From positions 1 through 7,287 of the forward strand of contig JANQOD010000182.1 in NCBI GenBank assembly GCA_028289745.1: a stretch of DNA of 7,287 nucleotides, read 5' to 3'. A program made the translations under genes and the position numbers. Below are positions 1 to 6,553 of this stretch, piece after piece (position 1 is the first letter of the stretch; the number at the start of each line of letters is the position of its first letter). This DNA is from Allomuricauda sp. Lineage in GTDB: Bacteria; Bacteroidota; Bacteroidia; Flavobacteriales; Flavobacteriaceae. Under the pieces are notes generated by a model. It saw only the letters and a program-made list of their open reading frames with translations, did no database searches and was not told the origin of the DNA.

Positions 1-613
1 CATCGCCAAAGACCTAACGGTCAGCAATGCCCCAAAAGAAATCTACGAAGAGGTCAGCAATGCGGGTATCGAGGTCGAATATCTGATCAACAATGCCGGT
101 TTTGGAGGGCGTGGTAAATTTTATGAACGGTCTTGGGAACAAGATCTGGCCATGATCGATCTGAACGTGGTGGCACTGACCGCTCTGACCCGCCATTTTT
201 TGCCCGACTTTGTTTCGAGAAACCAAGGCAGAATCTTGAACGTATCGTCAACGGCCAGTTTTATGCCAGGCCCACTGCAGGCCGTTTACTACGCGACCAA
301 GGCTTATGTCACCTTTTTTGGCAACGCCATTGCCGAAGAACTGCACGACACCAATATCACGGTCACCACCTTGATGCCAGGTGCCACCGAGACAGAGTTT
401 GCCAAGGTATCGGGTATGGACAAGACCGATCTCTTTGACAAGACCGTCAGTGCCAGAAGCGTGGCCAAAGATGGTTACAACGGTATGTTGAACGGAAAGC
501 TTGATGTGGTTTCAGGGCTCAGGACAAACCAAAAAATAATGATGAAAATGATCCCTTTCATGCCCAAGAAAATGTTGTTGAAACAGATTCGAAAGCTACA
601 AGAGGTAAATTAG
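1..613 (+). CDS. Short-chain dehydrogenase/reductase, DltE/YqjQ-like, 5' end missing
   Basis: This is the C-terminal 203 residues of an NAD(P)-dependent oxidoreductase of the classical SDR family; the first full codon begins at base 2 and the N-terminal nucleotide-binding TGxxxGIG segment (roughly 60 residues) lies outside the window. Visible signatures, counted from the first full codon, are the aspartate-leucine after strand beta-3 (KDL, residues 3-5), the NNAG motif (30-33), the catalytic serine region NVSSTASF, and the YxxxK pair in VYYATKAYV. The style of the sequence (LINNAGFGGRGKF, LNVVALT, and a basic C-terminus with KKMLLKQIRKLQ) is that of the COG0300 DltE-like group, whose members are mostly uncharacterised cytosolic enzymes; no substrate can be assigned. 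It ends in TAG at 611-613, overlapping the stop of the convergent mutase gene. An internal ATG at 152 is not the true start, because homology continues upstream to the window edge. Confidence 0.9.
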   Translation, partial: IAKDLTVSNAPKEIYEEVSNAGIEVEYLINNAGFGGRGKFYERSWEQDLAMIDLNVVALTALTRHFLPDFVSRNQGRILNVSSTASFMPGPLQAVYYATKAYVTFFGNAIAEELHDTNITVTTLMPGATETEFAKVSGMDKTDLFDKTVSARSVAKDGYNGMLNGKLDVVSGLRTNQKIMMKMIPFMPKKMLLKQIRKLQEVN

Positions 614-2682
614 TGTTTTAAAACGTTCAAAATATCGATTGCGGCCTCTGATATTTTTGTGCCCGGTCCGTAAATACCGACCGCTCCGGCATCATACAAA
701 AACGGGTAATCTTGCTTCGGAATGACCCCTCCAACGATGACCAAAATATCTTCACGATCCAATTCCTTCAATGCTTGGATCACTTTTGGAACCAACGTCT
801 TATGGCCAGCTGCCAATGACGACACCCCGATGACGTGCACATCGTTTTCAACTGCCTGTCGGGCCGCCTCTTCGGGCGTTTGGAACAACGGACCGATATC
901 AACGTCAAAGCCCAAATCGGCATAGGCCGTGGCCACTACCTTTGCCCCACGGTCATGGCCATCTTGCCCCATCTTGGCAATCATGATGCGCGGTCTTCTA
1001 CCCTCTTGTTCCGCTATTTGGTCAGAGAGTGTTTTGGCCTTTTCAAAAAGTGGGTCTTCTTTCAATTCTTTCGCGTACACCCCTGTAAATGATTTTATTT
1101 CTGCTTCATGGCGGCCAAAGGCTTTTTCCATTGCATCGCTGATTTCACCCAAAGTGGCCCTTGCCCGGGCCGCTTCGACCGACAATGCCAATAAATTATC
1201 GCCCTTGCCCTCTAACTTGGCCTTGGCGGCCTCTTCAATGGAACGCAGGTACGAAGCTACTTTTTTTTCGTCTCTCTCGGCTTTTACCTCTTCAATTCTT
1301 GCCACCTGTTGTTGCCGCACCCGCTGATTGTCGACCTCCAATATCTGAAGATCATCTTCTTCATCCAACACATATTTGTTGACACCAACGATCACTTCTT
1401 TTCCTCCATCGATTCGAGCTTGCTTTTTGGCAGCGGCCTGCTCAATTCGCATCTTGGGTATGCCTGCCTCGATCGCCTTTGTCATGCCCCCCAGTTCTTC
1501 GACCTCTTGAAGAAGATTCCAGGCTTCATCTGCAAGCTGTTCGGTCAATGCTTCCACATAATGGCTGCCCGCCCAAGGATCTACCGTACGGGTAATATGG
1601 GTCTCTTCCTGTAAATACAATTGCGTGTTTCGGGCAATACGGGCCGAAAAATCGGTGGGCAATGCAATGGCCTCATCCAACGCATTGGTGTGCAGGCTCT
1701 GGGTACCCCCAAAAGCTGCCGCGGCCGCCTCGATCGTGGTTCTGGCCACATTGTTGAAGGGGTCTTGCTCGGTAAGGCTCCACCCACTGGTCTGACAATG
1801 CGTTCGCAATGCCATAGACTTTGCGTTCTGGGGATCGAACTGTTTTACCAACTTGGCCCACAACATTCGACCAGCGCGCATCTTGGCGATTTCCATGAAA
1901 TGGTTCATCCCTATTCCCCAGAAAAAGGAAAGCCTAGGGGCGAATTCATCTATTTTCAGCCCTGCCTTCAGCCCCGTTCTGATATATTCCAATCCGTCCG
2001 CCAAGGTGTACGCCAATTCGATTGCGGCCGTTGCCCCAGCCTCGTGCATATGATATCCAGAGATACTGATACTGTTGAAACGGGGCATAAACTTGCTGGT
2101 GTATTCAAAAATATCGGCAATGATCTGGATGGATGGCGCGGGGGGATAGATATAGGTGTTACGCACCATGAACTCCTTTAAGATATCATTTTGGATGGTC
2201 CCTGCCAATTGCTCGGGTTTTACGCCCTGCTCTTCGGCGGCAACAATATAAAAGGCCATCACCGGTAGCACCGCACCGTTCATGGTCATCGAAACCGACA
2301 TTTTATCAAGGGGGATGCCATCGAACAGAATCTTCATGTCTTCAACGCTATCGATGGCCACGCCCGCTTTGCCCACATCGCCCACTACACGTTCATGATC
2401 ACTGTCGTAGCCACGGTGTGTCGGTAAATCAAAGGCTACCGATAATCCCTTTTGCCCCGCTTCGAGGTTGCGTCGATAAAATGCATTGCTTTCTTCCGCT
2501 GTAGAGAACCCGGCATACTGCCTAATGGTCCACGGGCGTCTTACATACATGGTCGAGTACGGTCCACGGAGATAGGGCGGGATACCCGCAACAAAATTCT
2601 GGTGTTCTTCTTTTCGGGGACCCTTGACTTCTGCAGGTCGGTTTGAAGTCAATTCTAAATGCTGGACGTTTTTTCTTTCCAT
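610..2682 (-). CDS. scpA: Methylmalonyl-CoA mutase, large (catalytic, B12-binding) subunit
   Basis: This 690-residue cytosolic enzyme interconverts (R)-methylmalonyl-CoA and succinyl-CoA using adenosylcobalamin, linking propionyl-CoA metabolism to the TCA cycle. Residues about 20-535 form the substrate-binding TIM barrel, with RPWTIRQYAGF (49-59), SGYHMHEAGAT (208-218) and the DPWAGS segment near 368. Residues 564-690 form the cobalamin domain, with DGHDRG (574-579) supplying the lower axial ligand His576, and the later SSLAAGH and VGGVIP motifs. Tyr56, Arg174 and His211 correspond by alignment from memory to Tyr89, Arg207 and His244 of the Propionibacterium enzyme; Tyr and Arg at these places favour methylmalonyl-CoA over isobutyryl-CoA. 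The ATG at 2680-2682 gives the family's usual start (RKNVQHLELTS). No Shine-Dalgarno is seen, as is normal in this phylum. Many Bacteroidota pair this subunit with a small subunit just upstream; here that place is taken by a divergent regulator. The symbol mutB is also used for this subunit. Confidence 0.96.
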   Translation of the reverse strand: MERKNVQHLELTSNRPAEVKGPRKEEHQNFVAGIPPYLRGPYSTMYVRRPWTIRQYAGFSTAEESNAFYRRNLEAGQKGLSVAFDLPTHRGYDSDHERVVGDVGKAGVAIDSVEDMKILFDGIPLDKMSVSMTMNGAVLPVMAFYIVAAEEQGVKPEQLAGTIQNDILKEFMVRNTYIYPPAPSIQIIADIFEYTSKFMPRFNSISISGYHMHEAGATAAIELAYTLADGLEYIRTGLKAGLKIDEFAPRLSFFWGIGMNHFMEIAKMRAGRMLWAKLVKQFDPQNAKSMALRTHCQTSGWSLTEQDPFNNVARTTIEAAAAAFGGTQSLHTNALDEAIALPTDFSARIARNTQLYLQEETHITRTVDPWAGSHYVEALTEQLADEAWNLLQEVEELGGMTKAIEAGIPKMRIEQAAAKKQARIDGGKEVIVGVNKYVLDEEDDLQILEVDNQRVRQQQVARIEEVKAERDEKKVASYLRSIEEAAKAKLEGKGDNLLALSVEAARARATLGEISDAMEKAFGRHEAEIKSFTGVYAKELKEDPLFEKAKTLSDQIAEQEGRRPRIMIAKMGQDGHDRGAKVVATAYADLGFDVDIGPLFQTPEEAARQAVENDVHVIGVSSLAAGHKTLVPKVIQALKELDREDILVIVGGVIPKQDYPFLYDAGAVGIYGPGTKISEAAIDILNVLKH

Positions 2683-2925
2683 AAGATGTAGTTAAAGGGC
2701 ATGTTCAACCTATAAACATAAAAGCACGGCAAGATAGCCTTGTTTTTTAGTACAAAATATGACTTTTGTTTGTATTTTAATTATACGGCCCAATGATTTT
2801 CTCCCTTTGTTGAAGGGTCTGGTTTTGTAAACGACCCGAAAGCATTTCATCAATCTTCAATACTTTTTTGACTTTTTGAGCCTATATTATAAACACTTCG
2901 GTATATTTAAAGCAATTATTTGGCC
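2683..2925. promoter_or_regulatory. Divergent intergenic region between mutase and AraC-type regulator
   Basis: These 243 nt separate two divergently read genes, so promoters for both should lie here. The region is AT-rich and no open frame in it looks like a gene. For the regulator, the best -7 candidate is TATATTTA at 2902-2909 (7 of 8 matches to TAnnTTTG), with TTTG at 2875-2878 lying 23 nt upstream, which is at or beyond the long end of known spacings. For the mutase I found only an imperfect element (TATTTTG on the - strand, 2753-2759) with no properly spaced -33 partner. The clearest structure is the pair of overlapping inverted repeats at 2803-2837, listed separately. The promoter positions are therefore inference. 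Confidence 0.5.
2803..2837. repeat. Two overlapping inverted repeats (possible operator or leader hairpins)
   Basis: The first repeat is CCCTT (2803-2807), a 5-nt spacer, then AAGGG (2813-2817). The second is GGGTC (2815-2819) pairing with GACCC (2833-2837), enclosing GTTT (2822-2825) and AAAC (2829-2832) around a 3-nt loop, with TG left unpaired on the left arm. GGG at 2815-2817 belongs to both, so the two stems exclude each other. The repeats sit about 90 nt upstream of the regulator and 120 nt upstream of the mutase. They could be an operator for a dimeric regulator or a leader structure; no function is proven, and repeats this short can arise by chance. Confidence 0.4.
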
Positions 2926-3789
2926 ATGAAGCTGCACTTGCTCAACAGAAGTAGTTCAAACGAATCATCGTTTACGGTTACCCATAACTGCCATCCGTAT
3001 TTCTTGAAGATATGGCATTACCACCCTGAGCTCGAATTGGTGCTTATCGAAAAAAGCAGCGGCACCCGTTTTATCGGTGACAGTATTCAAAAATTTGAGG
3101 CTGGTGAGGTCGTGCTACTGGGCAAGAACCTGCCCCATATGTGGCTCAATGATGAAGTGTATATCAAAAGGGGCAACTTAAAAGCTGAGGCCATTGCCAT
3201 TCATTTCAATGAAGACTTTTTAGGGGAGTCTTTTTTTGAACGACCTGAATTTGCAAAAATTTCCAAGCTCATAAAAAGGGCCGCCAGAGGTTTGAAATTC
3301 AATGATGTCGACGAAGGCCTAAAAAATAGCATCAGAGGGTTGCTCAAAAAAGACCCTTTCCCAAGGGCAATTGCCCTTCTTGAGATATTGCAGCGGTTGG
3401 CTTCCGACAAAAACTACGAATCCCTATCGAGCCTAGGATATATCAATTCGTTTATTGCCGAAGAAAATGACCGATTGCATAAAATTCATGAATACGTGTT
3501 CAACAATTTCAAAAAGGTCATCAATGCCAATGAGGTTGCCCAAGAAATTGGTATGAATGCTTCGGCGTTCAGTCGTTTTTTTAAAAAAATTCATCGCAAG
3601 ACCTTTACCAAATACCTGAATGAGATCAGGGTGGGCTATGCCTGTAAGCTACTGCTCGAAAGCCAAAGCAAGATTACCGCAATTGCCTACGAATCTGGCT
3701 TCAATAATATTTCAAACTTCAATCGTCAGTTCAAGGCTTTCAAAAAGATGACCCCAAAAGAGTATATTAAATATCATAGAAGCCTCTAA
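2926..3789 (+). CDS. AraC-family transcriptional regulator with N-terminal cupin domain
   Basis: This 287-residue DNA-binding protein has the classic AraC layout. The N-terminal cupin-type effector domain (about 15-95) includes HYHPELELVLIE (31-42), the GDSIQKFEAGEVVLLGKNLPH turn region (51-71) and HMW; the C-terminal double helix-turn-helix covers about 185-287. The first helix-turn-helix spans NANEVAQEIGMNASAFSRFFKK (200-221). The second spans SKITAIAYESGFNNISNFNRQFKAF (248-272), with the family's GF.n.s.F.r.FK pattern, followed by the conserved MTPKEYIK. I chose ATG 2926 over an in-frame TTG at 2920 because ATG is far commoner and only two residues differ. The protein lies 104 nt upstream of the fuconate dehydratase in the same direction, so it is probably the local activator of fucose use. 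The inducer is not shown by the sequence; L-fucose or a pathway intermediate is the natural guess. Confidence 0.93.
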   Translation: MKLHLLNRSSSNESSFTVTHNCHPYFLKIWHYHPELELVLIEKSSGTRFIGDSIQKFEAGEVVLLGKNLPHMWLNDEVYIKRGNLKAEAIAIHFNEDFLGESFFERPEFAKISKLIKRAARGLKFNDVDEGLKNSIRGLLKKDPFPRAIALLEILQRLASDKNYESLSSLGYINSFIAEENDRLHKIHEYVFNNFKKVINANEVAQEIGMNASAFSRFFKKIHRKTFTKYLNEIRVGYACKLLLESQSKITAIAYESGFNNISNFNRQFKAFKKMTPKEYIKYHRSL

Positions 3790-3893
3790 GAATTGTGCCA
3801 AGAGGCAAAAAAAGTACCATAATTGGTCAGTAATACAATGGTCTTGGGCAGGCATATCATTTAGTTTTGAAATACCATTCATCACTTTTTCAA
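3790..3893 (+). promoter_or_regulatory. Candidate Bacteroidota-type promoter and operator before the fuconate dehydratase
   Basis: TAGTTTTG at 3862-3869 matches the Bacteroidota -7 consensus TAnnTTTG at every fixed base. The nearest TTG (3844-3846) is 15 nt upstream, shorter than the usual spacing of about 17-23, so the -33 element is weak. This would fit an activator-dependent promoter. The predicted transcript start near 3876 leaves a leader of about 18 nt before ATG 3894. Upstream lie a 12-nt inverted repeat, ACCATAATTGGT (3816-3827), and TGGTC repeated at 3824-3828 and 3839-3843, which may be regulator contacts. No T-tract terminator for the upstream regulator gene is present. Confidence 0.4.
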
Positions 3894-5213
3894 ATGCATA
3901 CCCTAGTAGCCCTAGAGGTCAAGGACATTCGGTTTCCGACAAGCAGTTCGCTTGATGGCTCTGATGCCATGAACCCCGATCCCGATTATTCAGCGGCCTA
4001 CGTAATCTTGAAAACCGACCACCCTGATGGCTTGGAAGGACATGGACTGACATTCACTATCGGTCGGGGAAATGAACTATGTGCCGCTGCAATAAAGGCA
4101 ATGTCGCACCTCTTTATCGGCAAGGCCCTTGAACATTTTACGAAAGACATGGGGGCTTTTTGGAGAATGGTTACCGGTGACAGCCAGTTACGGTGGTTGG
4201 GGCCTGAAAAAGGAGTGATCCACCTAGCTACGGGAGCCCTGGTAAATGCCGTATGGGACCTTTACGCCAAGGTCGAGAACAAGCCCCTCTGGAAACTCTT
4301 GGCAGATATGACCCCCGAACAACTGGCGAGCTGTGTTGATTTCACCTATATCACTGATGCCATCACTCATGGGGAAGCGCTTTCAATTCTAAAAAAACAA
4401 GAAGCCACCAAGCAAGAGCGCATCGAGCAACTCTTGCAAAACGGTTATCCGGCCTATACCACCTCGGCCGGTTGGCTGGGCTATTCAGACGAAAAAATAA
4501 CACGCTTGTGCCGTAAGGCCAAAGAAGAAGGGTTTACCCATATGAAAATGAAGATAGGTGCCAATTTGAAAGATGACATGCGCAGGGCGGCACTGATCAG
4601 GGAAGAAATAGGCAACGACCTGAAATTAATGATGGATGCCAACCAAAAATGGGATGTTGACGAAGCCATTTCAAATATTGAATCGCTCAAAAAATTCAAC
4701 CCTTGGTGGATAGAAGAGCCCACGAGCCCCGATGACGTCTTGGGCCATGCCAAAATCGCCAAAGCAATTTACCCCGTCAAGGTCGCCACAGGTGAACATT
4801 GCCAAAACAGGGTCGTTTTCAAACAATTCATGCAGGCAAACGCCATGCACTTCTGCCAAATCGATAGCTGTAGGGTAGGTGGGGTCAATGAAAACCTTGC
4901 CATTATGTTGATGGCCGCAAAATTTGATATTCCCGTGTGCCCGCATGCCGGTGGGGTAGGTCTCTGTGAATACGTACAGCACCTTTCGATGGTCGATTTT
5001 ATCTGCATCAGCGGCAGTATGCAGAATAGGGTCATCGAATATGTCGATCATCTCCACGAGCATTTTCTAGAGCCCGTGACCATCAACAACGGGGCCTATA
5101 TGCCCCCAAGTGCACCCGGCTATAGCATTGAAATGAAAGCAACCTCCTTAGAGAAATATTCCTTTCCAAATGGAAAAGCATGGCAAAAACAACCAAAACC
5201 TGAAATGATATGA
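3894..5213 (+). CDS. fucD: L-fuconate dehydratase (enolase superfamily)
   Basis: This 439-residue cytosolic Mg2+ enzyme should dehydrate L-fuconate to 2-keto-3-deoxy-L-fuconate. The N-terminal capping domain (about 1-130, with DPDYSAAY and LRWLGPEKGVIHLAT) is followed by the mandelate-racemase-type barrel. The full catalytic set is visible: Lys218 and Lys220 (KMK), metal ligands Asp248 (MMDAN), Glu274 (WIEEP) and Glu301 (ATGEH), the Asp324-His351 dyad (QIDSCR, CPHAGG) and Glu382 (IEYVDH). As I recall, these numbers coincide with those of the characterised Xanthomonas FucD, and long stretches resemble human ENOSF1. I start the gene at ATG 3894. An in-frame TTG at 3867 would add nine residues, but it lies inside the predicted -7 promoter element and extends beyond the family's usual N-terminus. 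The stop overlaps the next start as ATGA (5210-5213), which implies co-transcription and probably translational coupling with the fucosidase. Confidence 0.95.
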   Translation: MHTLVALEVKDIRFPTSSSLDGSDAMNPDPDYSAAYVILKTDHPDGLEGHGLTFTIGRGNELCAAAIKAMSHLFIGKALEHFTKDMGAFWRMVTGDSQLRWLGPEKGVIHLATGALVNAVWDLYAKVENKPLWKLLADMTPEQLASCVDFTYITDAITHGEALSILKKQEATKQERIEQLLQNGYPAYTTSAGWLGYSDEKITRLCRKAKEEGFTHMKMKIGANLKDDMRRAALIREEIGNDLKLMMDANQKWDVDEAISNIESLKKFNPWWIEEPTSPDDVLGHAKIAKAIYPVKVATGEHCQNRVVFKQFMQANAMHFCQIDSCRVGGVNENLAIMLMAAKFDIPVCPHAGGVGLCEYVQHLSMVDFICISGSMQNRVIEYVDHLHEHFLEPVTINNGAYMPPSAPGYSIEMKATSLEKYSFPNGKAWQKQPKPEMI

Positions 5214-6553
5214 AATCTGACTTCAAGCTTGCCATTGTTCTTATCCTTTTTTGTATTGTGACCTCTGGCCAAGGACAAAAAGACTATACCCCGACCAAAG
5301 AAAACATTGAGGCCAGAAAATGGTTTCAAGATGCCAAATTCGGGCTGTTCATCCATTGGGGCGTTTATAGCGTTCTTGGCGATGGCGAATGGGTCATGAA
5401 CAACCAGAACATACCGATAGACATGTATGAAAAATTGCCATCATTCTTTAATCCCATAGGGTATAGTGCCGAAGAATGGGTAAAAATGGCAAAAGATGCG
5501 GGCATGAAGTATATTACTATCACCAGCCGACACCACGACGGTTTTTCGATGTTCGACACCAAAGCCAATGACTATGATATCGTGAATGCCACCCCCTATA
5601 AAAAAGATGTCTTGAAAGTATTGGCCGAGGCATGCAGAAAAGAAAACATCAAACTGTTTTTCTACTATTCACTGCTCGACTGGCACCACGATGACTATTT
5701 TCCCCGCGGCAGAACCGGAAAAGGTATAGCGGGAAGGGCAGAAACAGGAAACTGGAACAACTATATCGACTTCATGAAAACCCAACTGACAGAGCTGTTG
5801 ACCAACTATGGTGACATTGGCGGTATTTGGTTCGATGGGCATTGGGACCAAGTGGGCTGGGACGGTAAAAAATATGGTGAACTTAAGGTCGATTGGCATT
5901 ATGACGAGTTGTACAAACTCATACACGACCTACAACCACAGGCCCTAGTGGGCAATAACCATCACTTGGCACCCATTGAGGGCGAAGATTTTCAAATGTT
6001 CGAAAAAGATCTGCCCGGCAAGAATACCACAGGTTGGGGCACCGATGCTTCCGATATTGGCAATCTGCCATTCGAAGTCTGTGAGACCATTAACGGATCG
6101 TGGGGCTTCAACCTTCAAGACCAAAAACACAAATCTGAAAAGGAACTCGTCCAATACATTGTAAAGGCTGCAGGTTATGGCAGCAACCTTTTGTTAAATG
6201 TAGGGCCGATGCCCAATGGAAAAATACAGGAAGAGCACCAAAAGTCCCTAAAGGCAATGGGCGAATGGATGCGCAAAAACGGTGAGACCATCTATGGTAC
6301 CCGAAGTGGGCCGATTCCACCTTCCGAAAAAATGGCCTCCACCCAAAAAGGAAAAAGGGTATATCTTCACCTGCTCGATAAAAATGAAAATGTGGTTTTC
6401 TTGAAAGGGTACGATCCAAAAATAAAGCGTATAAAACGCTACGATGACGGCGCTCGCGTATCGTATGAAAGAACCAAGTATGGCCTTTTGCTCGATGTGC
6501 CGAAAGACAAAAGAAATACTATCGATACCATTGTTGAAATAACCTTGCAATAA
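5210..6553 (+). CDS. Alpha-L-fucosidase, glycoside hydrolase family 29, exported
   Basis: This 447-residue retaining glycosidase should release L-fucose from fucosylated glycans or fucan fragments. Residues 1 to about 22 form a signal peptide (basic start, hydrophobic LAIVLILFCIVT, then SGQGQ), so the enzyme is probably periplasmic; Cys15 is not in a lipobox. The GH29 catalytic barrel covers about 25-360, with KFGLFIHWG (43-51), TSRHHDGFSMF (105-115) and GGIWFDGHWD (204-213), where Asp209 is the expected nucleophile. CETINGSWGF (291-300) and LLLNVGPMPNG (327-337) are also typical of the family. Glu265 in MFEKDLPG is my candidate acid/base, but this residue is poorly conserved across GH29 and needs structural support. 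About 85 residues remain for a small beta-sandwich at the C-terminus, and no added carbohydrate-binding module is seen. The gene overlaps the dehydratase by 4 nt, and its TAA is directly followed by the next ATG. Exact linkage specificity cannot be read from the sequence. Confidence 0.95.
   Translation: MKSDFKLAIVLILFCIVTSGQGQKDYTPTKENIEARKWFQDAKFGLFIHWGVYSVLGDGEWVMNNQNIPIDMYEKLPSFFNPIGYSAEEWVKMAKDAGMKYITITSRHHDGFSMFDTKANDYDIVNATPYKKDVLKVLAEACRKENIKLFFYYSLLDWHHDDYFPRGRTGKGIAGRAETGNWNNYIDFMKTQLTELLTNYGDIGGIWFDGHWDQVGWDGKKYGELKVDWHYDELYKLIHDLQPQALVGNNHHLAPIEGEDFQMFEKDLPGKNTTGWGTDASDIGNLPFEVCETINGSWGFNLQDQKHKSEKELVQYIVKAAGYGSNLLLNVGPMPNGKIQEEHQKSLKAMGEWMRKNGETIYGTRSGPIPPSEKMASTQKGKRVYLHLLDKNENVVFLKGYDPKIKRIKRYDDGARVSYERTKYGLLLDVPKDKRNTIDTIVEITLQ

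Noticed and set aside
1621..2181. A 186-codon open frame on the + strand opposite the mutase
   Set aside because: The - strand frame encodes a complete, strongly recognisable mutase; the opposite frame has no family features and is a by-product of its codon use.
610..2682. Isobutyryl-CoA mutase or another acyl-CoA mutase
   Set aside because: The Tyr56 and Arg174 positions match methylmalonyl-CoA mutase, and the barrel and B12 domain are in one chain of normal length.
2741..2800. Promoter for the mutase at the TATTTTG element on the - strand
   Set aside because: It lacks one spacer base of TAnnTTTG, and the only CAA/TTG partner is about 31 nt away, so I do not list it as a promoter.
3793..3815. 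TGCC-AAGA-GGCA hairpin after the regulator gene as a terminator
   Set aside because: The stem is only 4 bp and is followed by A residues, not T residues, on the + strand; it does not fit an intrinsic terminator for this gene.
3894..5213. Mandelate racemase, galactonate dehydratase or another sugar-acid dehydratase
   Set aside because: The N-terminal DAMNPDPDYSAAY and LRWLGPEKG segments and the catalytic positions match the fuconate dehydratase/ENOSF1 group specifically.
5210..5275. Lipoprotein signal with Cys15 as the lipidated residue
   Set aside because: The residues before Cys15 (ILF) do not form a lipobox, and the cysteine lies within the hydrophobic core; a standard cleaved signal peptide fits better.
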